Origin: a virus
Length of the DNA stretch: 21,572 nucleotides
Virus record (IMG/VR): IMGVR_UViG_3300042881_003336
Location: 1 to 21,572 of that record
Strand: one strand, 5' to 3'
Positions 15,763 through 21,572 of this stretch are shown here, piece after piece. Under the pieces are notes generated by a model. It searched no databases, was not told the DNA's origin, and was given only the letters and a program-made list of their open reading frames with translations. Both the position numbers and the translations under genes were made by a program. The stretch's first letter is position 1. Each line of letters starts with the position of its first letter.

Positions 15763-16265
15763 CAACAACTGAAAATAACAACGGAAATAACATTTTACTA
15801 ATAGCTATCGTATTGGCTTTAATAATAGGAATACTATTGACTTCTTGCGGATCAAGAAAAGTTCAAAAGTCAGAAACTAAAGAACAAGAGCAAAAAACTG
15901 TAAAAATTACTCTCGAAACTGAAACGAAAGTAACCGACAACACTAAAATAATTGATACTTCAACAACTGATGAAATAGAAATTGTTCCAATCGACAATAC
16001 TTTACCTTTTACTGTCAATGGTAAAGAGTACAAAAACGTTAAAATAAGACACAAAAAAAGTAAAAACAATATAAGTATAGTAAAAGATGAAAAAGTCCAA
16101 CACAAAGCACAAAAAGAGGGTGTAATGATGGTTAAAAGAAACAAAATAATAGAAGTAAAACAAACTGAACGTAAAGATTCATATTGGTGGCTTCTTTGGT
16201 TCTTACTTTTAGTACCAATTTACATTTTATACAAAAAATATAAAAATAAATTTTCTTTTTTATAA
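15759..16265 (+). CDS. candidate unimolecular spanin (lipoprotein with C-terminal membrane anchor)
   Basis: A 168-aa protein with two membrane anchors. The N-terminus carries a hydrophobic helix (residues 12-27) that ends in the lipobox LLTSC (C30), so the mature end should be lipid-modified. Residues 31-139 are charged and hydrophilic and could span the periplasm. Residues 142-158 (WWLLWFLLLVPIYILY) form a transmembrane helix followed by basic residues. Outer-membrane lipid at one end and inner-membrane helix at the other is the architecture of u-spanins such as T1 gp11, which fuse the two membranes in lysis. No acidic export signal follows C30, so the lipid should stay in the periplasmic leaflet. 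The N-terminus lacks the usual Lys/Arg. The function is inferred from topology. Confidence 0.65.
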   Translation: MTTTENNNGNNILLIAIVLALIIGILLTSCGSRKVQKSETKEQEQKTVKITLETETKVTDNTKIIDTSTTDEIEIVPIDNTLPFTVNGKEYKNVKIRHKKSKNNISIVKDEKVQHKAQKEGVMMVKRNKIIEVKQTERKDSYWWLLWFLLLVPIYILYKKYKNKFSFL

Positions 16266-16275
16266 ACTTTTTTGT

Positions 16276-16283
16276 TACTTTTG
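16276..16283 (+). promoter_or_regulatory. -7-like promoter box TACTTTTG
   Basis: A TAnnTTTG match directly after the spanin candidate and 30 nt before the large hairpin. There is no gene downstream on this strand, so if it is active it would make a short non-coding transcript. No clear -33 element is visible. Confidence 0.35.
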
Positions 16284-16313
16284 GAAATTCATAATAGTTT
16301 AGTTTGGTTAATT

Positions 16314-16363
16314 AATCCCCTATCGTGGTTTGTGGTGTCCGCAAACGTAGATAGGGGATTTTT
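16314..16363 (+). terminator. strong hairpin between convergent operons (terminator or small RNA 3' end)
   Basis: A perfect 11-bp arm (16314-16324 with 16350-16360) is followed on the plus strand by a 5-T run. Inside it, a second stem pairs GTTTG (16328-16332) with CAAAC (16342-16346) across a 3-by-3 internal loop. The hairpin is far more GC-rich than its surroundings. It would end the late plus-strand transcript. On the minus strand no T run follows, so termination there is less likely. Confidence 0.75.
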
Positions 16364-16365
16364 GA

Positions 16366-16614
16366 TTAGTAATTACATTTTATATCTCCAACCGCTCCCT
16401 GATGTCCAGGCAAATCAATTACTTTTATTTCACCTGTGCAGTTCTTTTTCATTTTCATTTTGGTAATTGGAGTTTGTAATACGTTAAAATAAACTACTTC
16501 AACTGCTACTCCGCAATTACAATCGGTGTTAGTTTCATTTGTATTATTATCATCTCCTGTTGAACAGCTAATTGAAATTGCAGCCATTCCTAAAATTAAA
16601 ATTGTTTTTTTCAT
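16366..16614 (-). CDS. small lipoprotein with surface-export-like signal
   Basis: An 82-aa protein with a basic start (MKK), a hydrophobic core and the lipobox SISC (C17). The mature protein begins C-S-T-G-D-D-N. An acidic pair just after the lipid cysteine is typical of Bacteroidota lipoprotein export signals, so the protein is probably displayed on the cell surface. The 66-residue mature part has four more cysteines (32 and 34 as C-N-C-G, 59, 80), which could form two disulfides. It is the last gene of the minus-strand operon and ends just before the convergent hairpin. A surface lipoprotein made early by a phage could block superinfection, but that is a guess. Confidence 0.75.
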   Translation of the reverse strand: MKKTILILGMAAISISCSTGDDNNTNETNTDCNCGVAVEVVYFNVLQTPITKMKMKKNCTGEIKVIDLPGHQGAVGDIKCNY

Positions 16615-16623
16615 AATGTTTAT

Positions 16624-16836
16624 TTATTTGTTAAATGTTTCGTTATAATATTCTTCTGCTAAATCTGGAAGTGCAATATAATTTTTATTATTTCTTGCTA
16701 ATAAATCATTAGCAAAATTAATCATTTGCTCCTTTTCCATTTCTTTGGCTTCTTTGATTATCAATAATTCATTGAGAGTTGGTTTTCTATTTAAAAATAG
16801 TTGTTCCTCTAAAAATTCTACTGCTGTTTGTTTCAT
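16624..16836 (-). CDS. MKQTAVE-family small protein (paralogue A)
   Basis: A 70-aa acidic helical protein. I start it at the ATG at 16836, one base after the preceding stop, because its first residues MKQTAVEFLEEQL match the next paralogue. A longer frame to 16860 would run into the upstream gene. The middle has I-K-E-A-K-E-M-E-K-E-Q. Short proteins with this start are common in flavobacterial phages and prophages, and none has a function known to me. It lies 9 nt before the lipoprotein gene. Confidence 0.7.
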   Translation of the reverse strand: MKQTAVEFLEEQLFLNRKPTLNELLIIKEAKEMEKEQMINFANDLLARNNKNYIALPDLAEEYYNETFNK

Positions 16837-17083
16837 CTTATTTCTTTTTAAATTGTTCAAATAAATCTTTAACTCCTTTGGAATGTGCTACGAAAGTATG
16901 TTTAAATATAAACTCTCCAAATGCTATCACTTCTTCCTCACTATAACCTTGCTGTTGGTTTTCCATTTCTTTGGCACGTTTAAATAAAGCTTCTATATCT
17001 GATCGTGTATTCCAAACAAATTTACCATTTGGATATTGCTCTCTTAAACAATCTTCTAACCATTCTACTGCTGTTTGTTTCAT
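16815..17083 (-). repeat. 22-bp identical gene-start repeat (copies at 16815-16836 and 17062-17083)
   Basis: The first 22 coding bases of the two MKQTAVE genes are identical, although the rest of the genes have diverged strongly. Identity at all synonymous positions over seven codons suggests recent exchange, or selection on the DNA or RNA itself. Confidence 0.7.
16838..17083 (-). CDS. MKQTAVE-family small protein (paralogue B)
   Basis: An 81-aa protein starting at the ATG at 17083, one base after the stop of the gene upstream. It begins MKQTAVEWLEDCL and has the same A-K-E-M-E block as its downstream neighbour, followed by a longer aromatic tail (FGEFIFKHTF). Start choice is supported by the identical spacing and by a 22-bp exact match with the start of paralogue A. 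The pair arose by tandem duplication with strong conservation only of the N-terminus. Function is unknown. Confidence 0.7.
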   Translation of the reverse strand: MKQTAVEWLEDCLREQYPNGKFVWNTRSDIEALFKRAKEMENQQQGYSEEEVIAFGEFIFKHTFVAHSKGVKDLFEQFKKK

Positions 17084-17084
17084 A

Positions 17085-17324
17085 TTAATTAAATTTAAGG
17101 TTAAATAGTTTATCGTAATCACTTTTTGCATCTATTAGTAATATTGCTTTTTGAGCTATTGCACTTTCAAGATACTTTATGCAGATTAATTTCTGCTTAT
17201 TAAAGTTTTCGCTTCCTAAATCAGAATTATAATAATCATCATAATGAACTATAAAATTCTTGTAATCACTTTCTAATTGGTTGTAAGCAATGTAATGTTC
17301 TGTTGATAAAAATTTGTCTTTCAT
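17085..17324 (-). CDS. 79-aa hypothetical protein
   Basis: A 79-aa protein with ATG at 17324, three bases after the methyltransferase stop. It is rich in Tyr, Asp and Lys (NFIVHYDDYYNSD near residues 23-35) and is predicted helical. One cysteine is present. It lies between the methyltransferase and the MKQTAVE pair. I recognise no family and no motif. Confidence 0.55.
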   Translation of the reverse strand: MKDKFLSTEHYIAYNQLESDYKNFIVHYDDYYNSDLGSENFNKQKLICIKYLESAIAQKAILLIDAKSDYDKLFNLKFN

Positions 17325-17327
17325 AAT

Positions 17328-18644
17328 TTATTGTTTTAAATAGTTAAATATATGCGCAATTACTTCTACTGTCCAACCATTTCCCAACATTTTGTATCGT
17401 TGGCTATCGCTTACATGATTAGTATAATTATCAGCAACAGTTTGTAATCTTTCACATTCTATTGGAGTTAATCTTCGAATGCGAGAATTTATAGATGCTA
17501 ATTGACTACAACTTTCATCCTCTCTTGCTCTTGCTCTTAAAGTTTCACTTTTACCATTTTCTCTTTCTCTAAAATTACCATCAAAATTAAAATCACCACC
17601 AATTATTTCAACCGCATTACTATTTTGTGTATCTAAACAATAAGTTTTCCCATCGTTTCTACTTAAATGACCACTACCTCCTGCATTCTTATTTTTTTGT
17701 ATTGATGGTCGATTTTCATCACGTTTTTGAGTGTTGTGAACAACAACATTTATCCCATGATTACTCATTCCTTTATAATCTCTTTGCAATAAACATTGTG
17801 CTTTATCAGATTTTTCAAAATCTTTTTTATAACCTAATTGACCGACTATAACGGAATTATCAGTAGGACATAGTGCAGCGTTTGCTCTTAAACAAGCTGC
17901 CTTTTTATTTCCTTCGGTAGGTTTCCAATTAAATCCAGTTTGATTTTTTTCTTCTATATGCCTTCTATTATGTTCTAAAAATCCTTTTACCATTTTTTCA
18001 CTTAAAAAATATTTATCATCAACCTGACTTTGCAAAATGTCTTTAAGTAAAATGCCTTTATCTTTTGGTTGCTCAATTATGGATTCTAAATCACCAAATA
18101 ATCCCATTGGTTGCATTCCAATATTTGTCCAATATAATCTTCTACGATTTTGAGCAGATACTAAAGCACTATTAATTTCAATAGGATTTACTCCGATTGC
18201 TTTACTTAATACCTTTTCCCATTTTTCGCCCATCATTACATTTTCAAGAAGAAAATATTTAGGTTTTACTTCGTTTAATAAACGCATATATTCCCAAAAT
18301 AAATATGATTGTCCTTCAAACTCATAACCCTCAGATTTTAATTGCAAGTAATGTTCTAATGTTAATATTTCTTGTTCATCTTTTGTACTCATTCCTTTGC
18401 GTTTACCAGCAAAAGAAAATGATTGACAAGGCGATCCACCTATTAATAAATCAATTTTAGGCAAATCATAACCATTAACATTAATTACACTTCCTAATTG
18501 TTTAGTATTTGGATAGTTTGCCATTGTAACCTGGATAGCATATTTATCAATTTCAGATGCAAAATAGTTATCTACTTTAATTCCAATTCTTTCAAGAGCT
18601 TGTTGTCCACAAGACATTCCATCAAATAAAGATAGTACATTCAT
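17328..18644 (-). CDS. C5-cytosine DNA methyltransferase
   Basis: A 438-aa enzyme that methylates cytosine C5 with S-adenosylmethionine. All key motifs are present in order: motif I LSLFDGMSCG (4-13), motif IV GGSPCQSF (69-76, catalytic C73), motif VI ENV (134-136), motif VIII QNRRRLYW (165-172), motif IX RRLTPIECERLQ (390-401) and motif X MLGNGWTV (419-426). The target-recognition region between VIII and IX is long (about 190-385) and holds several K-x-x-C-L blocks, near 248-252, 281-285 and 333-337. No restriction enzyme is next to it, so it is an orphan methyltransferase that may protect phage DNA from host restriction or affect replication timing. Its start overlaps the stop of the DnaA-like gene (ATGA). 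Confidence 0.95.
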   Translation of the reverse strand: MNVLSLFDGMSCGQQALERIGIKVDNYFASEIDKYAIQVTMANYPNTKQLGSVINVNGYDLPKIDLLIGGSPCQSFSFAGKRKGMSTKDEQEILTLEHYLQLKSEGYEFEGQSYLFWEYMRLLNEVKPKYFLLENVMMGEKWEKVLSKAIGVNPIEINSALVSAQNRRRLYWTNIGMQPMGLFGDLESIIEQPKDKGILLKDILQSQVDDKYFLSEKMVKGFLEHNRRHIEEKNQTGFNWKPTEGNKKAACLRANAALCPTDNSVIVGQLGYKKDFEKSDKAQCLLQRDYKGMSNHGINVVVHNTQKRDENRPSIQKNKNAGGSGHLSRNDGKTYCLDTQNSNAVEIIGGDFNFDGNFRERENGKSETLRARAREDESCSQLASINSRIRRLTPIECERLQTVADNYTNHVSDSQRYKMLGNGWTVEVIAHIFNYLKQ

Positions 18645-18985
18645 AATGTGTGAGATATGTTAATATTATTATTAATTATGTGATAGTTTAACCACTTATC
18701 GTCAATATCTTTTAATTTAAAATCAATACGTTTAATAATATGTTTAACTTCAGGATAATATTCTAATTCGTACAAAATTCTTTTATTGCCATGAATTACT
18801 GATGCGTGATCTCTATTAATAAACATTCCTATTTTTTTTAAACTATACCTTGTTTTTTCACAAGAAAAATAGCAATATAAATGCCTTGCTAATACAATTT
18901 CTTTTAATCTACTTTTACTTAAAATATCTTCTTCAGATATAAGAGTAACTTCACTTACTGCTTTTAAAATTCTTTTTAATTCCAT
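18641..18985 (-). CDS. standalone DnaA domain IV-like DNA-binding protein
   Basis: A 114-aa protein whose centre, residues 34-71, matches the C-terminal DNA-binding domain of DnaA: R-H-L-Y-C-Y-F, then Y-S-L-K-K-I-G-M-F, and the signature R-D-H-A-S-V-I-H-G-N-K-R-I (58-70). The AAA+ ATPase part of DnaA is absent. The protein could bind DnaA-box-like sites and recruit or compete with host DnaA. It lies directly downstream of the RepA-like ATPase (9-nt gap) and overlaps the methyltransferase start by 4 nt, so it belongs to the replication module. The C-terminal 40 residues are polar and helical. Confidence 0.85.
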   Translation of the reverse strand: MELKRILKAVSEVTLISEEDILSKSRLKEIVLARHLYCYFSCEKTRYSLKKIGMFINRDHASVIHGNKRILYELEYYPEVKHIIKRIDFKLKDIDDKWLNYHIINNNINISHTL

Positions 18986-18994
18986 AATATAAAT

Positions 18995-19894
18995 TTAAAA
19001 TGTTGGTTTACTTTTTGGTGCTTCTACAATTTTATTGTCTAAAGATAAAGTATAAGGAAGCCAATCTTTATTAACTGATATTCCAAATGCATCCCATTTT
19101 TTACCCCTACCTCTTTGACAAGTAACACTTGAGAAATCGCCTTCATCTTTAATGATAACTACCGTTTCACATTTTTGTTGTAGAATAGTTCCTAAATGAC
19201 CTCTTGCTTTGTCTTGTCCTGGATTAAGGTGTAATACTCCTGTTATATGAGCTTTACTTAATGTTGAGTATTTCATTAATGATTGAGTAAATTCAGTTGA
19301 TTCAACTAAATCGTTAAAGTTGTCAAGCATATCAACATAACCATCAATAGAAACTACTCCTAATTTATTTCTATATTCACTTTCCATAAACAGCCATTTG
19401 AGATAATCACGCCTAATTTTAGCATTATGTTCACGTAAGTTAATTGCTATGTAGTTATCAGGTATAACAGGACTTTGTGGTGTTCCGTACATTTTGCATA
19501 TTCTATCAGCACCTAATCTTGAATAGTATGCGTCTTGTTCTGTGTCTAGGTCAATAATGTATTTATCTCTAAGATTATGACCTTTAATATCTGATGAATA
19601 GTTTACGCTGTTACCATCAAAACAACAACCTAATAACAAAGATTTAAGCCACGACTTCCTTGCTTTTTCTTCACCTTTAATCATTGAAATATTACCAAAA
19701 GTTCCAAATATTAAATGATTAAATTCACCATTGTAAGCTATATCATCATAACCTATTGATATTGCTAATTTAGGTTTAGTTACTTTACTTTTTAAGTCAA
19801 GTGTTGATAATTTATGTATCTCATTAAAATCAACATCTAAGCTATCTAATGCCTGTTTAAGCTGTACTGTTGGTATATCTATTTTAAATTCCAT
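18995..19894 (-). CDS. RepA/RecA-like ATPase (replicative helicase or initiator candidate)
   Basis: A 299-aa ATPase of the RecA-like RepA group found in Bacteroidota mobile elements and phages. The nucleotide site is G67-N-I-S-M-I-K-G-E-E-K-A-R-K-S81, a Walker A variant in which arginine replaces the glycine before K-S. Walker B is VVSIDG (180-185). HLNPG (222-226) and ARGHLGT (230-236) match the polar-residue and finger motifs of the family. It likely forms a ring that remodels or unwinds DNA at the origin. The start overlaps the upstream gene by one base (TAATG) and the DnaA-like gene follows, so the three are probably co-translated for replication. Confidence 0.85.
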   Translation of the reverse strand: MEFKIDIPTVQLKQALDSLDVDFNEIHKLSTLDLKSKVTKPKLAISIGYDDIAYNGEFNHLIFGTFGNISMIKGEEKARKSWLKSLLLGCCFDGNSVNYSSDIKGHNLRDKYIIDLDTEQDAYYSRLGADRICKMYGTPQSPVIPDNYIAINLREHNAKIRRDYLKWLFMESEYRNKLGVVSIDGYVDMLDNFNDLVESTEFTQSLMKYSTLSKAHITGVLHLNPGQDKARGHLGTILQQKCETVVIIKDEGDFSSVTCQRGRGKKWDAFGISVNKDWLPYTLSLDNKIVEAPKSKPTF

Positions 19895-20406
19895 TATGGT
19901 AAGTTTTTATATTTGTTAATATACTCTGTGATAACATTATTTAATGAAATAAATACTTTATCTTCTTTTAAAATACCTTCAAAATAATCCATCATTGCTT
20001 TATCTTTTAAAAGTTCGTTTTCTAAATCACGTTCTTTGTCAGTCAATAATGCTGGATGCTTATCAGTAATGCCTAAATCATTAATATATTTATTCATTAA
20101 TACATCGTTTACTTCTTGCGTAAACTTTTCATAGTAAAATTCAATAGGATGTTTTAAATAATCGTGCATTTTCTTTTGAGCAAATTTAAAATCACCTTTG
20201 TAAAAATGTACTTCCTGAGCAAATACCCTACAAAATAACTTAGCAAACAAAACATCGTTTTTAAGAGCTTGTTTTTTACTTTCCATAACCCAATTAGCTA
20301 AAAACGAATATGCTTCTAAATCAATTTGTTTTGGCTCATATTTGCCATTTTCAAGTCTATAACTCATTTGAGCAAATGCTTGTTCTATGTTATTTATCTT
20401 TCTCAT
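19894..20406 (-). CDS. 170-aa hypothetical protein in the replication operon
   Basis: A 170-aa, strongly helical protein with no motif I recognise. It contains ANWVMESKKQALK near residues 37-49, many aromatic residues in the middle (EVHFYKGDFKFAQKKMHDYL) and a charged C-terminal helix. Its stop overlaps the ATPase start as TAATG and its start overlaps the upstream 74-aa gene (ATGA). Gene order next to the RepA-like ATPase suggests a helicase-loader or primase-accessory role, but that is positional inference only. Confidence 0.6.
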   Translation of the reverse strand: MRKINNIEQAFAQMSYRLENGKYEPKQIDLEAYSFLANWVMESKKQALKNDVLFAKLFCRVFAQEVHFYKGDFKFAQKKMHDYLKHPIEFYYEKFTQEVNDVLMNKYINDLGITDKHPALLTDKERDLENELLKDKAMMDYFEGILKEDKVFISLNNVITEYINKYKNLP

Positions 20407-20627
20407 AATCTTTTTTCTTTTTTATAGATTTCTAATAGTTCTTGTGTTGTATATTCATCAAATATAATATCTTCATTATATCTAATTACTAACCACTCTG
20501 CAAATCCAATAGCAAATTCATCTGCTATTTTTTCTATTATTTCAGCATCTTCAATAATTGGAATAATATAATAATTTCCATTAAAACATTTCCTTGATGC
20601 TTTTGCAAACTTTTGTTTTAGTTTCAT
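20403..20627 (-). CDS. 74-aa hypothetical protein in the replication operon
   Basis: A 74-aa protein with a basic N-terminus (MKLKQKFAKASRK), a short NYYIIPIIED strand pair and an acidic aromatic helix (FAIGFAEWLVIRYNED). It is 2 nt downstream of the initiator-like gene and overlaps the next gene by 4 nt, so it is likely translated as part of the operon. No domain is recognised. Confidence 0.6.
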   Translation of the reverse strand: MKLKQKFAKASRKCFNGNYYIIPIIEDAEIIEKIADEFAIGFAEWLVIRYNEDIIFDEYTTQELLEIYKKEKRL

Positions 20628-20629
20628 AA

Positions 20630-21229
20630 TTATTTTTGTGTTGAAAATCTTTCTAATTTATCAGGTCTGCTAATAAATTCTAAAGTTAGGTGTTTATGAT
20701 TAGTTTCTTTATGCCATTTATCATTATAACAATTTTCAATAGCATTTAAAAAATCTTGCTTTGAATATCCTTCTTTTAGTCTTGCTAAAATTTTATTTTT
20801 AACTATTGGACTAATTACTTTTGTTTTTTTACCTGTAATTAAATTAAATTGATTTATTAAAGCATTCCAATCAACTTTGATAGAAGTTGGATTATTATTT
20901 ATATCTTTTATATTATTACTTATTATATTAGCATCAACCACTTCTTTAAGGGGTGGTTCAACCATTTGTTCCTTAACTTGTTGATTATTAGACTTTGCCA
21001 AATAACCTTTCAATCCATTTACTCTGCTGTCTATTACAAAATTCATAGTTTTCATATAACTTTTAAAATATTTTGCAACAATTTTTGTTTTTATTGTAGT
21101 TTCTTTACCTCTATAATATTTAAAAACATTAACTAAAAACTCATTAAAATGTTTTTCATTGTCAAAAAATTCTTCTGCTATTTCTATATCTTGAATAGTA
21201 ATTTTTATATATTCTTTTTTATTGTTCAT
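20630..21229 (-). CDS. replication-initiator-like protein with phage conserved C-terminal domain
   Basis: A 199-aa protein, first gene of the operon after a structured leader. The N-terminal 80 residues are basic and helical, with NGLKGYLAKSNNQ after residue 70, and resemble the winged-helix start of phage initiator proteins. Residues about 121-195 match the phage conserved C-terminal domain (Phg_2220_C type): W-N-A-L-I-N-Q-F-N-x-I-T-G-K-K, then K-I-L-A-R-L-K-E-G-Y-S-K-Q-D-F, and the terminal F-I-S-R-P-D-K-L-E-R-F. A poly-Asn linker separates the two. Proteins of this kind act as DnaD-like initiators or helicase recruiters. The role is inferred, and the domain match is from pattern recognition. 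Confidence 0.75.
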   Translation of the reverse strand: MNNKKEYIKITIQDIEIAEEFFDNEKHFNEFLVNVFKYYRGKETTIKTKIVAKYFKSYMKTMNFVIDSRVNGLKGYLAKSNNQQVKEQMVEPPLKEVVDANIISNNIKDINNNPTSIKVDWNALINQFNLITGKKTKVISPIVKNKILARLKEGYSKQDFLNAIENCYNDKWHKETNHKHLTLEFISRPDKLERFSTQK

Positions 21230-21336
21230 AATTTAATAAAATGACAAAACCCTAAAATGATGCACTACTATCAAATTAGGGTTTGTCGGTTAGTCGTTAG
21301 ACTAATATTTTCCTGTTGGTAGTGCTTCAACAAGCG
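21230..21336 (-). promoter_or_regulatory. structured leader of the replication operon (inverted repeats, pseudoknot-capable)
   Basis: Several complementary segments lie between the gene start and the -7-like box. AAACCCTAA (21247-21255) pairs with TTAGGGTTT (21276-21284), extended by GAC/GTC around one bulged A. GCACTAC (21262-21268), in the loop of that stem, pairs with GTAGTGC (21319-21325). TTAGTC-GTTA-GACTAA (21290-21305) is a third hairpin. This could be a regulatory leader, an attenuator or an origin. Confidence 0.6.
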
Positions 21337-21344
21337 CAAATATA
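21337..21344 (-). promoter_or_regulatory. -7-like promoter box TATATTTG for the replication operon
   Basis: On the minus strand the sequence reads TATATTTG, the Bacteroidota -7 form. It predicts a transcript start near 21330 and a leader of about 100 nt. The -33 region is not conserved, so the call is moderate. Confidence 0.45.
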
Positions 21345-21365
21345 TTAAATTATTTTAATATAATG

Positions 21366-21572
21366 CTAAAAGAAATTTATAACATTATTAATATAATTCA
21401 AATGCTTTTCTTTAGTATCTAATAGGATACCATTTAAATCTTTATACATAAATGTTTTTTTATCATATTTCATAAATCTATGTATTTTAGCGTGTTCTTT
21501 TGGATTAATTTCAATTACATCTTTTGCATATTCTAAGTTATAATTCCAATGATGCAAATGATTTCCAATTAA
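21366..21572 (-). CDS. HNH homing endonuclease, C-terminal fragment cut by the window edge
   Basis: The frame is open through the right edge of the window, so the visible 68 residues are a C-terminal part; an in-frame TTG at 21557 is not the likely start. The protein shows NHLHHWNYN, then D-V-I-E-I, K-E-H-A-K-I-H-R-F and, near the end, L-L-D-T-K-E-K-H-L-N-Y-I. This pattern of paired histidines, KEH and HRF is typical of HNH endonucleases in flavobacterial phages, where the H-H-W segment is part of the active site. It likely cuts DNA and may be a mobile gene of its own. It ends 136 nt upstream of the replication operon. Confidence 0.7.
   Translation of the reverse strand, partial: LIGNHLHHWNYNLEYAKDVIEINPKEHAKIHRFMKYDKKTFMYKDLNGILLDTKEKHLNYINNVINFF

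Noticed and set aside
15863-16144. Minus-strand hydrophobic frame inside the spanin candidate
   Set aside because: The hydrophobicity comes from the antisense of Lys- and Glu-rich codons. The plus-strand gene has a coherent topology and an ATGA junction.
16272-16466. Plus-strand frame covering the convergent hairpin
   Set aside because: It starts with TTG, runs through the hairpin and overlaps the well-supported lipoprotein gene on the other strand. The product has no domain.
17627-17851. Plus-strand frame within the methyltransferase gene
   Set aside because: It lies wholly inside the recognition region of a methyltransferase with all motifs intact, so it is a shadow frame.
1-21572. tRNA genes, CRISPR arrays, integrase or attachment site
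   Set aside because: I looked for cloverleaf-like segments, regularly spaced repeats and tyrosine or serine recombinase motifs and saw none. The hairpins present do not fit a tRNA.

Overview
The window looks like part of a tailed-phage (siphovirus-type) genome or prophage from a Bacteroidota host, most likely a Flavobacterium-like bacterium. The DNA is very AT-rich. Genes are packed with TAATG or ATGA junctions and have little visible Shine-Dalgarno sequence. Several gene starts are preceded by the Bacteroidota -7 element TAnnTTTG. Two lipoproteins have Bacteroidota-type lipoboxes, and many proteins resemble conserved flavobacterial phage families. The last is a judgement from recognition, because no search was run. 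No integrase, terminase, portal or capsid gene is visible, so lytic and integrated states cannot be told apart.

Layout. (1) Positions 1-12180, plus strand: tail module. It holds the end of a structural protein followed by a strong terminator, three small connector or chaperone-like genes, a 1054-aa tape measure protein, an 888-aa tail-tip-like protein, a 283-aa tail protein, a small Ig-like protein, a collar-domain protein and a 971-aa mosaic tail fibre with eight 16-aa head repeats. (2) 12199-13125: lysis cassette with a tiny ORF, two small membrane proteins (holin candidates) and an M15 peptidase endolysin. (3) 13235-16265: accessory plus-strand genes. These are a metallophosphoesterase, a 46-aa protein, a GIY-YIG-type homing endonuclease inserted at the start of a cysteine-rich gene, a 51-aa protein and a two-anchor protein with u-spanin architecture. 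(4) 16314-16363: a strong hairpin where the two transcription units converge. (5) 16366-21572, minus strand: early and replication module. Read from the right it has an HNH endonuclease fragment, a replication-initiator-like protein, two unknowns, a RepA/RecA-like ATPase, a standalone DnaA domain IV protein, a complete C5-cytosine methyltransferase, an unknown, two small paralogues and a short lipoprotein with a surface-export-like signal.

The late genes would build the tail, its receptor-binding parts and the lysis machinery. The minus-strand genes would start replication and modify the DNA. The most interesting points are: the homing-endonuclease insertion, which left a truncated MADISKC start next to a recoded copy; the candidate u-spanin, contrasted with a second lipoprotein that looks surface-exported; the convergent hairpin, which has its own -7-like box and could be a small RNA; and a leader before the early operon whose inverted repeats can form a pseudoknot or alternative structures. 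I did not find a clearly novel multi-gene defence system.
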